Source: Deltaproteobacteria bacterium (GTDB lineage Bacteria > Desulfobacterota > Binatia > UTPRO1). From it: 38,189 nucleotides of DNA. Position 1 is the first letter of the stretch, and each line of letters begins with the position of its first letter. The notes beneath the pieces were generated by a model that searched no databases, was not told the origin of the DNA, and saw nothing but the letters and a program-made list of their open reading frames with translations. The position numbers were made by a program, and so were the translations under genes. The DNA is taken from NCBI GenBank assembly GCA_020848745.1, contig JADLHM010000023.1, positions 1 through 38,189 on the forward strand, written 5' to 3'. Positions 9,993 to 17,954 of the stretch are shown one piece after another.

Positions 9993-10037
9993 ACGCATCG
10001 CGAGCGCGATACGGCTCCGTCCACATGCGCGATGCGT
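9993..10037. promoter_or_regulatory. 10-bp inverted repeat in a divergent intergenic region
   Basis: ACGCATCGCG (9993-10002) and CGCGATGCGT (10028-10037) form a perfect 10-bp inverted repeat with a 25-bp spacer that contains a further CGCGAT half-site. It lies in the 300-bp gap (9834-10133) between the minus-strand cysteine-repeat gene and the plus-strand acylase, where both promoters must be. It could be an operator for a dimeric regulator, with the spacing allowing a loop. I see no other gene or structure in this gap apart from a TTGACG at 10064-10069 without a convincing -10. Confidence 0.35.
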
Positions 10038-10133
10038 TGCGCGACACGTGACGCTCCTCTACCTTGACGCCAACTCGCATGGCGCGTTCGTCGGATCACA
10101 CGACCCACGGCACGAGCCGCTGACACCGGGCGC

Positions 10134-12332
10134 ATGCAACGGGTCTTCGGAGCTCGCAGCGCGTGGACCCTGGCCGGCGAGCGCCAGGTGCCGATCAGGC
10201 GCGACCAACATGGCGTGCCGCACGTCTACGCGCAGGCCGAGGCCGACCTCTATCGCGGCATCGGCAACTGCCACGGCACCGACCGCGCCCTGCAGATGCT
10301 GCTCCTGCGCATCGTCGGCCAGGGGCGCGCCGCGGAGGTCCTCGACGGCAGCGACGACATGCTGCGCCTCGACCGCTTCTTCCGCCGGCTGAACCTCGCC
10401 GCGGGCGCCGACGAGGAGCTCGCGAAAGCGTCGCCCGAGCACCGCGCGCTCGCCCTCGCGTACTGCGAGGGCGTGAACGAGGCGCTCGCGGAGCGTACGC
10501 CATGGGAGCTCCGGCTCGTCGGCCACCGGCCGCTCCCATGGACGATGGCCGACCTCGTCCTGACCTCGCGCGTCGTCGGCTTCATCGGGCTCGCGCAGTC
10601 GCAAGGCGACATGGAGCACCTGCTCGTGGAGATGGTGCAGGCGGGGATCCCGCGCGCGCATCTCGACGAGCTCTTCCCGGGCCAGCTCGCCGGCCTCGAC
10701 CTCGACCTGATCGCCCGTGTCACGCTCGGCGAACGGCTCGTCCCCGAGACGCTGCGCTGGGCGAACGTGCTGCCGCGCGCGGTCGCGTCCAACAACTGGG
10801 TGCTCGCGCCGAAGAAGACCAGGAGCGGCCGGGCGCTCCTCGCCAACGACCCGCACCTCGAGGTGAACCGCCTGCCGAACGTCTGGTACGAGATCGTCGT
10901 CGAGCTCGGCGAGCGCTTCTGCGTCGCCGCCACCATGCCGGGCCTGCCGTCGCTGCTGCTCGGGCGCACCAACGACCTCGCGTGGGGTGCGACCTACACC
11001 TTCCTCGACGGCATCGACTCGTGGATCGAGGACTGCCGCGACGGCCGCTACCGACGCGCCAGGAAGGGGCGCGACCGCTGGGTGCCCTTCCGCACCCGCG
11101 CCGAGACGATCCGCCGCAAGGGTAAGCCCGCGGTGACCATCACGTTCCACGAGAACGACCACGGCGTGCTCGACGGGGACCCGAGCGTACCGGGCCTCTA
11201 CCTCGCGACGCGCTGGGCCTCGGGAAGCGGCACCGGCGCCGCGTCGCTGGCCGCGTCGTTCGCGATGCTGACGGCGCCCGACGTCGCCGCCGGCATGGAG
11301 CAGCTCGGCCGGCTCGAGCCGTCCTTCAACTGGGTGCTCGCCGACCGCCACGGCAACATCGGCTACCAGATGTCGGGCCGCATGCCGGTGCGGCGCGCGG
11401 GCTGGAGCGGGCTCGGTCCCGTCCCCGGCTGGGATCCCGAGAACGACTGGCAGGGCTTCGTCGCGCCGGAGGACCTGCCGCGCGCCTACAACCCGGAAGC
11501 GGGCTTCATCGCGACCGCGAACGACGACTTGAACCACCTCGGCAAGGCCCGCCCGATCAACCTGCCGATGGGGCCGTACCGCGCCGAGCGGATCGCCGCG
11601 CTCCTCGCGGCGCGCGACGACTGGACGCCCGCGGACGTCGCCGCGATGCAGATGGACGTGCTCTCGCCGCACGCCGAGCGCTTCCTGGCGATCCTCCGCC
11701 CGCTCCTGCCCGTCACGCCCGCCGCCGACGTCCTGCGCTCCTGGGACTGCCGCTACGACCCGGCGTCGGTCGGCGCGACGCTGTTCGAGCGCTTCTACCG
11801 CGGACTCGTGCGCGAGGTGTTCGGCGCCGTCTGCGGCGCCGAGGTCATGCGACACCTCGCCGGCGAGACCGCGATCCTCGCCGATTTCTACTACAACCTC
11901 GACCGCGTGCTCCTCGCGGAGACGAGCGTCTGGTTCGGCGGGGAGACCCGCGACGCGATCTACGCGCGGGTGATCGCGCGCTCGCTCGACGGACCGCTCA
12001 CGACCTGGGGCAGCGAACAGCAGGTGATGATGAAGCACCTCGCGCTCGGCGGCCGGCTGCCGGTCTGGGCCGGGTTCGACCGCGGCCCGATCCCGCTCCG
12101 CGGCAACCGCGCCACGATCCACCAGGGGCAGGTCTACCGCTCGGGCGGTCGGGTCACGAGCTTCGCGCCGTCCTACCGGATGGTGACCGACTTCGCCGAG
12201 ACCTGCACGCACACGAGCCTCGCCGGCGGTCCGTCGGACCGCCGCTTCTCGCCGTGGTACACGTCGGAGGTGGACGATTGGCTCGCGGGGCACTTCAAGA
12301 CGCTGCGCCCGGGCCCGGCGCTCCCCCGATGA
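10134..12332 (+). CDS. Penicillin acylase family N-terminal-nucleophile hydrolase
   Basis: A 732-aa member of the penicillin G acylase/quorum-lactone acylase family, which hydrolyses amide bonds after autocatalytic cleavage to alpha and beta chains. The N-terminal region has VPIRRDQHGVPHVYAQAEAD and GNCHGTDRALQM, typical of the alpha chain. The predicted nucleophile is Ser219 in AVASNNWVLAPKKTRSG, followed by LLANDPHLEV of the beta chain. FNWVLADRHGNIGYQMSGR is a further family signature. Length fits. No convincing signal peptide is seen at the chosen ATG, unusual for this normally periplasmic family. The gene overlaps the next by 4 bp (ATGA at 12329-12332). Substrate unknown: an acyl-homoserine lactone, N-acyl amino acid or other amide. 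Confidence 0.92.
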   Translation: MQRVFGARSAWTLAGERQVPIRRDQHGVPHVYAQAEADLYRGIGNCHGTDRALQMLLLRIVGQGRAAEVLDGSDDMLRLDRFFRRLNLAAGADEELAKASPEHRALALAYCEGVNEALAERTPWELRLVGHRPLPWTMADLVLTSRVVGFIGLAQSQGDMEHLLVEMVQAGIPRAHLDELFPGQLAGLDLDLIARVTLGERLVPETLRWANVLPRAVASNNWVLAPKKTRSGRALLANDPHLEVNRLPNVWYEIVVELGERFCVAATMPGLPSLLLGRTNDLAWGATYTFLDGIDSWIEDCRDGRYRRARKGRDRWVPFRTRAETIRRKGKPAVTITFHENDHGVLDGDPSVPGLYLATRWASGSGTGAASLAASFAMLTAPDVAAGMEQLGRLEPSFNWVLADRHGNIGYQMSGRMPVRRAGWSGLGPVPGWDPENDWQGFVAPEDLPRAYNPEAGFIATANDDLNHLGKARPINLPMGPYRAERIAALLAARDDWTPADVAAMQMDVLSPHAERFLAILRPLLPVTPAADVLRSWDCRYDPASVGATLFERFYRGLVREVFGAVCGAEVMRHLAGETAILADFYYNLDRVLLAETSVWFGGETRDAIYARVIARSLDGPLTTWGSEQQVMMKHLALGGRLPVWAGFDRGPIPLRGNRATIHQGQVYRSGGRVTSFAPSYRMVTDFAETCTHTSLAGGPSDRRFSPWYTSEVDDWLAGHFKTLRPGPALPR

Positions 12333-13048
12333 TGGCCGAACCCGGAGCCTCCGAGGCCGCGCGCGACCCGGCGCCGGCGTCCGCGCTGCCGGTCCCCGTC
12401 GCCGCGTCGACGGCGCCCTCGGCGACGCGCACGGACCTCCAGCTCGGACGCCGCCTCGTGCACTGCGCGAACGGCTGCGCGATCGCGACCGCCTACGCGC
12501 TCATTTTCACCCACCAGCAGATCGTCCACACCTTCGGCTCGATCGCCTGCCTCGTGTACGTGCTCGACCGCGTCCGCATCCACTATCCGGAGCTCGTCGC
12601 ACGCGCGCCCTGGATCAACCGCCTCCTCTTCCGGGCGGAGGAGGAGTTCAAGGAATCGGCGATGACGCCCTACGCGATCGCCATCCTGCTCACGCTCCTC
12701 ACCTTCCCGAAGACCGTCGCGCTCGTCGCGATCTACACGCTCGCGATCGCCGACCCGCTGTCGGCGCTCGTCGGCATCACCTGGGGGCGGCACCGGGTCG
12801 TCGCGGGCAAGAGCCTCGAGGGATCGGGAGCCTTCTTCGCGGCGACCGCGCTGATCGCCGGCGCGGCGCTACACGTGGTACTCGCGCCGGCGGCCTGGAC
12901 GCTCGTCGGCGCGGCGTTCGCGATCGGGCTCGCGGGCGCCCTCTTCGAGATGCTGCCCCTCCGCCTCGACGACAACCTGACGATCCCGCTCTTCGTCGGC
13001 TTCGCGACGTGGGGCGTGTGCGCGCTCTTCGGAATCGCGCCAGCGTAG
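12329..13048 (+). CDS. Dolichol/phytol kinase-like membrane protein (SEC59/VTE5 family)
   Basis: A 239-aa integral membrane protein. After an Ala/Pro-rich N-terminus it has about six hydrophobic segments. The C-terminal half carries the family pattern: IADPLSALVGITWGRHR, then VAGKSLEGSGAFFAAT, then LFEMLPLRLDDNLTIPLFVG. The KSLEGS and DDNLTxPL blocks are characteristic of CTP-dependent lipid kinases (dolichol kinase, phytol kinase, DGK1) and related cytidylyltransferases. It probably phosphorylates a polyprenol, phytol or diacylglycerol in the membrane. Translationally coupled to the upstream acylase by ATGA overlap. The exact substrate cannot be read from sequence. Confidence 0.8.
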   Translation: MMAEPGASEAARDPAPASALPVPVAASTAPSATRTDLQLGRRLVHCANGCAIATAYALIFTHQQIVHTFGSIACLVYVLDRVRIHYPELVARAPWINRLLFRAEEEFKESAMTPYAIAILLTLLTFPKTVALVAIYTLAIADPLSALVGITWGRHRVVAGKSLEGSGAFFAATALIAGAALHVVLAPAAWTLVGAAFAIGLAGALFEMLPLRLDDNLTIPLFVGFATWGVCALFGIAPA

Positions 13049-13054
13049 CGGCGG

Positions 13055-13321
13055 ATGCACGTCGTCTACATCCTCCGCTGCAACGACGGCACACTCTACA
13101 CCGGCGCCGCCAAGGACCTCACGCGCCGCCTCGCGCAGCACGCCGCCGGCCGCGCGTCGCGCTACACGCGCGCCCGCCTGCCCGTCGAGCTCCTGTGGTC
13201 ACGGCGTGTCCGCACCTGGGGCGACGCGCTCTCGACCGAGCACTGGATCAAGACCCTCACGCGCGAAGAGAAGCACGCCCTGGTCGCGGGCGCGCGCCTG
13301 CGCCGACCCCGCGGCGCATGA
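13055..13321 (+). CDS. GIY-YIG domain protein (UPF0213/YhbQ-like)
   Basis: An 88-aa single-domain GIY-YIG nuclease-family protein. The motif appears as VVYILRCNDGTLYTGAAKDL (YIL and YTG in place of GIY and YIG). It is followed by the conserved Arg in LTRRLAQHAAGRASRYTRAR and by the VELLWSRRV strand and STEHWIKTLTREEKHALV helix, with the Glu expected in the metal site. Length is normal for UPF0213. The family has uncertain function in DNA repair or RNA processing. It starts 6 bp after the kinase-like gene and overlaps the next gene by 4 bp. Confidence 0.88.
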   Translation: MHVVYILRCNDGTLYTGAAKDLTRRLAQHAAGRASRYTRARLPVELLWSRRVRTWGDALSTEHWIKTLTREEKHALVAGARLRRPRGA

Positions 13322-15126
13322 GCGGACCCGTCATCCTGTCGGTCCAGGGGATCGCCAAGGCCTACGGCGCGGCTCCCCTCTTCAGCGGTCTCTCGCTCGC
13401 GATCGCGGAAGGCGACCGCGTCGGCGTCGTCGGACCGAACGGCAGCGGCAAGTCGACGCTGCTCCGCATCCTCGCCGGGCTCGAGACGCCCGACGCGGGC
13501 ACGCGCGCGCTCCGCCGGCTCGCGCGCGTCGGCTTCGTCGCCCAGGACCCGGGCTTCCCGGCCGGCGCGACCGTCGAGCAGGTCGTCGCCGAGGCGATCG
13601 CCGACGACGGCCCCGAGGACCACGGCGACGCCGCGCTCCGCGTCGCGAAGGCGGTGAGCCGCGCCGGCTTCGCGGACCCGACCGCGCCCGCCGACACCCT
13701 CTCGGGCGGGTGGCGGAAGCGCCTCGCGATCGTCCGCGCGCTCGCCCGCGAGCCCGACGTGCTCCTCCTCGACGAGCCGACGAACCACCTGGACGTCGAG
13801 GGCATCGTGTGGCTCGAGGCGCTGCTCCGCGCCGAGCCGCGGGCCTGTCTCCTCGTGAGCCACGACCGCTGGTTCCTCGAGAACGTCGCCGAGCGCATGA
13901 TCGAGATCGACCGCATCCACCCGAGCGGGATCTTCGCGACGAGCGGCCGCTACAGCGACTTCCTCGAGCGCCGCGACGCCGCGCTCCGCGAGCAGGCGGC
14001 CTACCGCGACACGCTCGCGAACCGCGTGCGCGGCGAGATCGCCTGGCTGCGCCAGGGGGCCAAGGCGCGCACGACGAAGCAGCAGGCGCGCATCGCCGAG
14101 GCCGCGCGCCTGATCGGCGAGCTCGCGGCGGCCGACGACCGCGCCCGCGCCGCCAGACCCGGGATCGCGTTCACGGCGTCCGGACGGCAGACCCGCCGAC
14201 TCGTCGTCGCGAGCCGCCTCGGCAAAGACCTCGGCGGCCGCACGATCGTCGGGAAGCTCGACCTCGTGCTCGGGCCGGGCGTGCGCCTCGGCCTCCTCGG
14301 CGCCAACGGCAGCGGCAAGTCGACACTCCTCGGCCTCCTCGCGAAGGCCATCGCACCCGACCGCGGCGCCGTCACCCACGCCGACGACCTCCGGGTCGTC
14401 CACTTCACGCAGGAACGCGCCGGGCTCGATCCCACCTGGCTGCTCCGGCGCGTGCTCGCGGGCGAAGCCGACACCGTGATCTACCGCGACCGCCCGGTGC
14501 ACGTCGCGTCCTGGGCCAAGCGCTTCCTCTTCCAGACCGAGCAGCTCGGGCAACCGGTCGGCCGCCTCTCGGGGGGCGAACGGGCGCGCGTCCATATCGC
14601 CCGTCTCATGCTGCAGCCGGCCGACGTCCTTCTCCTCGACGAGCCCACCAACGACCTCGACATCCCGACGCTCGAGATCCTGGAGGAGAGCCTCCTCGAG
14701 TTTCCCGGCGCCATCGTGCTGGTGACGCACGACCGCTTCCTCCTCGACCGCGTCTCCTCCTCGCTCCTGGCGCTCGACGGCGCGGGCGGCGTCCAACCCT
14801 ACGCCGACCTCGCGCAATGGCAGTCGGCGGTCGCCCGCACCGCCGCGGCCGCGAAGGCCGCCCGGCCGCGGCCGGCCACGCCGGCGCGCGCCCCCGCCGC
14901 GGCCAGGCGCCTCGGCTACCACGAGCAGCGCGAGTGGGAGGCGATGGAAGCGACGATCCTCGCCGCCGAGGCGGAGCTCGAGGCCCGCCGCGCCGCGCTC
15001 ACCGACCCGGCGATCGCCGCCGACGCCGGCGAGCTCGCGCGCCGCCTGGCGGCGGCCGAGGCGGCGAGCACCGAGGTCGACCGGCTCTACGCGCGCTGGT
15101 CGGAGCTCGAGGCCAAGCGGGCCTGA
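13318..15126 (+). CDS. uup: ABC-F family ATPase (Uup-like)
   Basis: A 602-aa soluble protein with two ABC ATPase domains and no membrane segment, typical of ABC-F ribosome-associated factors. Domain 1: Walker A GPNGSGKST near residue 40, signature LSGGWRKR, Walker B LLLDEPTNHLD. Linker at about 190-290 with the charged arm. Domain 2: Walker A GANGSGKST, signature LSGGERARVHIARLM, Walker B LLLDEPTNDLD, H-loop VTHDRF. After about residue 520 comes an Ala/Pro linker and a C-terminal coiled coil (AAEAELEARRAAL...LARRLAAAEAAS), a hallmark of Uup, which binds branched DNA and ribosomes. Overlaps the GIY-YIG gene (ATGA at 13318-13321). Last gene of a four-gene run. Confidence 0.92.
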   Translation: MSGPVILSVQGIAKAYGAAPLFSGLSLAIAEGDRVGVVGPNGSGKSTLLRILAGLETPDAGTRALRRLARVGFVAQDPGFPAGATVEQVVAEAIADDGPEDHGDAALRVAKAVSRAGFADPTAPADTLSGGWRKRLAIVRALAREPDVLLLDEPTNHLDVEGIVWLEALLRAEPRACLLVSHDRWFLENVAERMIEIDRIHPSGIFATSGRYSDFLERRDAALREQAAYRDTLANRVRGEIAWLRQGAKARTTKQQARIAEAARLIGELAAADDRARAARPGIAFTASGRQTRRLVVASRLGKDLGGRTIVGKLDLVLGPGVRLGLLGANGSGKSTLLGLLAKAIAPDRGAVTHADDLRVVHFTQERAGLDPTWLLRRVLAGEADTVIYRDRPVHVASWAKRFLFQTEQLGQPVGRLSGGERARVHIARLMLQPADVLLLDEPTNDLDIPTLEILEESLLEFPGAIVLVTHDRFLLDRVSSSLLALDGAGGVQPYADLAQWQSAVARTAAAAKAARPRPATPARAPAAARRLGYHEQREWEAMEATILAAEAELEARRAALTDPAIAADAGELARRLAAAEAASTEVDRLYARWSELEAKRA

Positions 15127-15127
15127 G

Positions 15128-15152
15128 CGAACCCCGGCCGGCCGCCGGTTCG
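15128..15152. terminator. Possible bidirectional terminator hairpin
   Basis: CGAACC (15128-15133) pairs with GGTTCG (15147-15152) around a GC-rich, self-complementary loop, immediately after the ABC-F stop and 68 bp before the stop of the convergent minus-strand gene. It is short and lacks a T-run, so this is tentative. Confidence 0.25.
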
Positions 15153-15219
15153 GGCCGGAGGCTCGGCTCCGCCGGGGCGGTGGGATCGCCTCCCCCGCTC
15201 GGGCCGGTGGGGCTCCGGG

Positions 15220-15657
15220 TCAGCGGCCGTGCAGCAGGACGCGGGGGCCGTCGGGGAAGGCAACGTCGATCTTCACGCTGTCGCGCTCGGCGACCACGAC
15301 CCCGAGCCCGAAGGACGAGTGCTTGATGAGCTCGCCCGGAGCGAAGCGCTCGGTCGTGGCGTAGGCGCGGGCCTTGTCGCCCGTCCGCCCGCGCAACAAC
15401 GTCTCGTATTCGCTACGGATTGGTGCGGAATCGACGGACTTCCTGGGGGCGCTCCGGCGCCCTCCGCCGGCCTTGGCCGGCTTGGCCGTGGCGCCCGGCG
15501 CGTCGGGGCGGTAGGCATGCTGGCCGCCGCAGGTGTTGCAGTGCACGCGGGTGATCTTGGTTCCCACCATCGCTTCGACGGTGTGCGCCAGGACGAGCTT
15601 GCACTTGGTGCACCAACTGTCGACGGTCGAGCCGGCCTTGATCTTCGGGCTTGGCAT
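15220..15657 (-). CDS. Zinc-ribbon protein with a Tudor/CarD-like C-terminal segment
   Basis: A 145-aa protein starting MPSPKIKAGSTVDSWCTKCK. Cysteines form a CxxC pair (WCTKCK) and a CxxC in RVHCNTCGGQH, a four-cysteine zinc ribbon in the first 50 residues. An Ala/Pro/Lys-rich linker follows. The C-terminus reads FAPGELIKHSSFGLGVVVAE with a following DVAFPDG strand, the FGxGxV pattern of small beta-barrels found at the end of UvrD-type helicases and in CarD-like proteins. Such proteins likely contact RNA polymerase or nucleic acid; the role here is unknown. The ATG at 15657 is chosen because the frame upstream is arginine-rich shadow. Confidence 0.8.
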   Translation of the reverse strand: MPSPKIKAGSTVDSWCTKCKLVLAHTVEAMVGTKITRVHCNTCGGQHAYRPDAPGATAKPAKAGGGRRSAPRKSVDSAPIRSEYETLLRGRTGDKARAYATTERFAPGELIKHSSFGLGVVVAERDSVKIDVAFPDGPRVLLHGR

Positions 15658-15756
15658 GTGGATCCGGCCGATAGCACGTCCGGGCCGGAAGATCGACCGC
15701 ACCGGCCCGCCCCCCGCCGCTACGCGAATTCCCCCGGTTTCTGCTAGCACCCGCCC

Positions 15757-17250
15757 GTGCGCGCGCGGGGGTCGCTCCTGGTCGTGTGGTCGGCGGCGCT
15801 GGCGCTCGCCGGCGCGGCGCTCGCGCGGCTCGTCCCGGTCGTCCGCGACCAGCTGCGGGCGCCTTTCGACCTCATCTCCGAGGGCCCGCACATGTGCACC
15901 GTGAAGGCCCTGTGGGCGGGCTTCGACATCTACGCGCGCGGCTCGTTCCTCGACCTGCCCTTCTTCATGACGCCGTACACGCCCCTCTACCACGCGCTCG
16001 TCGCGGTGCTGCCGCAGGACCCCGCGAATCCATTCTTCACGGGCCGGCTCGTCGCGGCGGGCGCCATGGGGATCGCGGCGGCGGCGCTCCCGGCCATCGC
16101 GGCGCGCGGGCATCGCGCGACCGCCGTACTCGCGCTCGGCGTCTTCTTCCTGATCCACGCGGTCACCGGCAACACGGCCTACCTGCGCTCGGACGCGATG
16201 GCGCTCGCGTTTTCGGTCTGGGCCGTCGTGGCGGCGGCGCGCGCCCGCACGCGGGTCGGGGTCATCGCCTCGGCGGTGCTGGCCGCGCTCGGCGTCGCCG
16301 CGAAGCAGTCGTTCCTCGCCGCCGGGGTCGCGTGCTTCATCCACGTCGCCCGCCACCGGCCGCGCGATCTCGGCGCGTTCCTCGGCGCCGGGCTCGCCGT
16401 CGGGGCGGTGCTCGGCGCCGCGGCGACCGCGTGGTTCGGTACCGACTTCTGGTTTGCGGTCACGCTCCCCTTGAGCGACTACCCGCGCGACATCGAGAGC
16501 TACTGGGTGCACTGGGACATGATGCTCGCGCAGCCGCTCGTGCGCTTCGTGCTCGGCGCGGGCGCGGGCGCGACGATCGTCGCCCTCGTCCGCGACGGCC
16601 GGCGCGCCTGTGCGACGCCGTACCTCCCCTACGCCGGCGCCGCCTGGATCCTCCAGAACGGCGTCATGACCGGCATCGGCGCCGAGAACCACAACCTGAT
16701 CGAGCCGATGCTGGCGACGCTCGTCTGGATCGTCGTCGTCGCGCAGGGCGACGGCACCCCCCTGCGCCTCGGCTGGGCGCGCGCCGCCGGCCTCACCGTG
16801 CTCGCCTGGTGCGTCGTGCTCGAACTCGGCAACCCGAACACGCGACTCTGGTCACATACCGACCCGGCGCACACCGCCCGCTACGTCCGCGAGCGCGCCT
16901 CGGCGCGTGACGCGCTCCGCGCGCTCGACGCCGAGCACGGCCGCCTCCTCAACCTCAAGAACTCGCAGATCCCGCACGACTTCGAGGGCGGCGAGATGAA
17001 TCTGAATGACCTCTGGATGTACATCACGGTGCTCTGGAACAGCCGGCCGGAGACGGTCGGTCGCCTGCTGGCCGCGATCGAGGCGGAGCGCTTCGATGCC
17101 GTGATCGTGAGTCCGGGCGTCGTCAGGGTCGACCCCAACCCGGGCGACGCGCCCTGGCCGCGCATCTCGCGGGCGCTCTTCGAGCGCTACCGGGTCGCGT
17201 ACCACGGTGGCGAGGTGAACCTCCTCACGCGGCGCAACGCGCGCGAGTAG
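15757..17250 (+). CDS. Membrane glycosyltransferase-like protein (GT-C type)
   Basis: A 497-aa polytopic protein with about nine to ten hydrophobic segments in the first 350 residues (SLLVVWSAALALAGAALA, TAVLALGVFFLIHAV, FLGAGLAVGAVLGAA, ATLVWIVVVAQ). The first periplasmic loop contains acidic and aromatic residues (DLISEGPHM, FDIYARG, PYTPLYHALVA), resembling the EGP/TPYTPLY loop of dolichyl-phosphate-mannose type GT-C enzymes. A soluble C-terminal domain of about 130 aa follows. It likely transfers a sugar from a polyprenyl-phosphate donor on the outer face of the membrane. GTG start at 15757. Single gene, divergent from the zinc-ribbon gene. The sugar and acceptor are unknown. Confidence 0.75.
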   Translation: MRARGSLLVVWSAALALAGAALARLVPVVRDQLRAPFDLISEGPHMCTVKALWAGFDIYARGSFLDLPFFMTPYTPLYHALVAVLPQDPANPFFTGRLVAAGAMGIAAAALPAIAARGHRATAVLALGVFFLIHAVTGNTAYLRSDAMALAFSVWAVVAAARARTRVGVIASAVLAALGVAAKQSFLAAGVACFIHVARHRPRDLGAFLGAGLAVGAVLGAAATAWFGTDFWFAVTLPLSDYPRDIESYWVHWDMMLAQPLVRFVLGAGAGATIVALVRDGRRACATPYLPYAGAAWILQNGVMTGIGAENHNLIEPMLATLVWIVVVAQGDGTPLRLGWARAAGLTVLAWCVVLELGNPNTRLWSHTDPAHTARYVRERASARDALRALDAEHGRLLNLKNSQIPHDFEGGEMNLNDLWMYITVLWNSRPETVGRLLAAIEAERFDAVIVSPGVVRVDPNPGDAPWPRISRALFERYRVAYHGGEVNLLTRRNARE

Positions 17251-17277
17251 CCGCCGGGGACGCCGGCCCCGCGCGCA

Positions 17278-17946
17278 TCAGCGCTTCACGAACGCCCGGT
17301 TCCCGTACCGATCGAGCGACACGACGTCTTCCACCGGCTTCCGCATCGTCGGGCCGTAACGGCCCGTCGGCCAGCCCATCGGCACGACCGCAACCGGCGT
17401 CACCGTCCACGGGAGGCCGAGCGCCCAGCGCGCAAGCGTGCGGCTCCAGAGCGGCAGCGTGATGAGCGCAGCGCCGAGCCCGGCGGCGCGCGCCGCGAGC
17501 AGCAGGTTCTGCACCGACGGATAGATCGAGCCGTAGAAGCTGCTCACCGCGATCGACGGTAGGGGCGGCACCCAGGTGTTGAGGCACGCGACGACGACGA
17601 CTGGGACGTCCTCGAAGTGATCGGCCTGCCACTGCACGGCGTCGATGATGCGCATCGTCTCGTCGTCGCCCTGGCGCCGGGCGAGGAAGCGCCCGATGCC
17701 GCCGTAGGCCGCCCACGCCGTGCGGTTCAGGCGTGCGAGCTTCGCCTTCACCTGGCGATCCTTCACGACCACGAACTCCCAGTTCTGGGCGTTCGAGCCG
17801 GTCGGCGCCTTCAACGCGAGCTCGATGCACTTGAGAATCAGCGCGTCGTCGACCGGGTCGGGCTTGAGGCGGCGGATCGCGCGCTGCGTCCGCATCGCGT
17901 CCTCGAGGGACATCGCAAAGGACGGTTCGGGCTGGGGTATCGCCAT
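17278..17946 (-). CDS. Nitroreductase family protein
   Basis: A 222-aa FMN-dependent oxidoreductase of the nitroreductase fold. Motifs: MRTQRAIRRLKPDPV (FMN phosphate-binding arginines), ALKAPTGSNAQNWEFVVVKD (usual S/TGxNxQxWxF block), and GSIYPSVQNLLLAARAAGLGA with the central helix. C-terminal VPMGWPTGRYGPTMRKPVED is typical. It starts 8 bp after the stop of the luciferase-like gene, so the two oxidoreductases are one operon and could share a cofactor or act on the same compound. ATG at 17946. Confidence 0.9.
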   Translation of the reverse strand: MAIPQPEPSFAMSLEDAMRTQRAIRRLKPDPVDDALILKCIELALKAPTGSNAQNWEFVVVKDRQVKAKLARLNRTAWAAYGGIGRFLARRQGDDETMRIIDAVQWQADHFEDVPVVVVACLNTWVPPLPSIAVSSFYGSIYPSVQNLLLAARAAGLGAALITLPLWSRTLARWALGLPWTVTPVAVVPMGWPTGRYGPTMRKPVEDVVSLDRYGNRAFVKR

Positions 17947-17954
17947 CACCAGGC

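Noticed and set aside
13162-14922. 586-codon minus-strand open frame opposite the ABC-F gene
   Set aside because: Antisense of a complete two-domain ATPase, with Arg/Glu/Val/Ala-rich composition and no motif.
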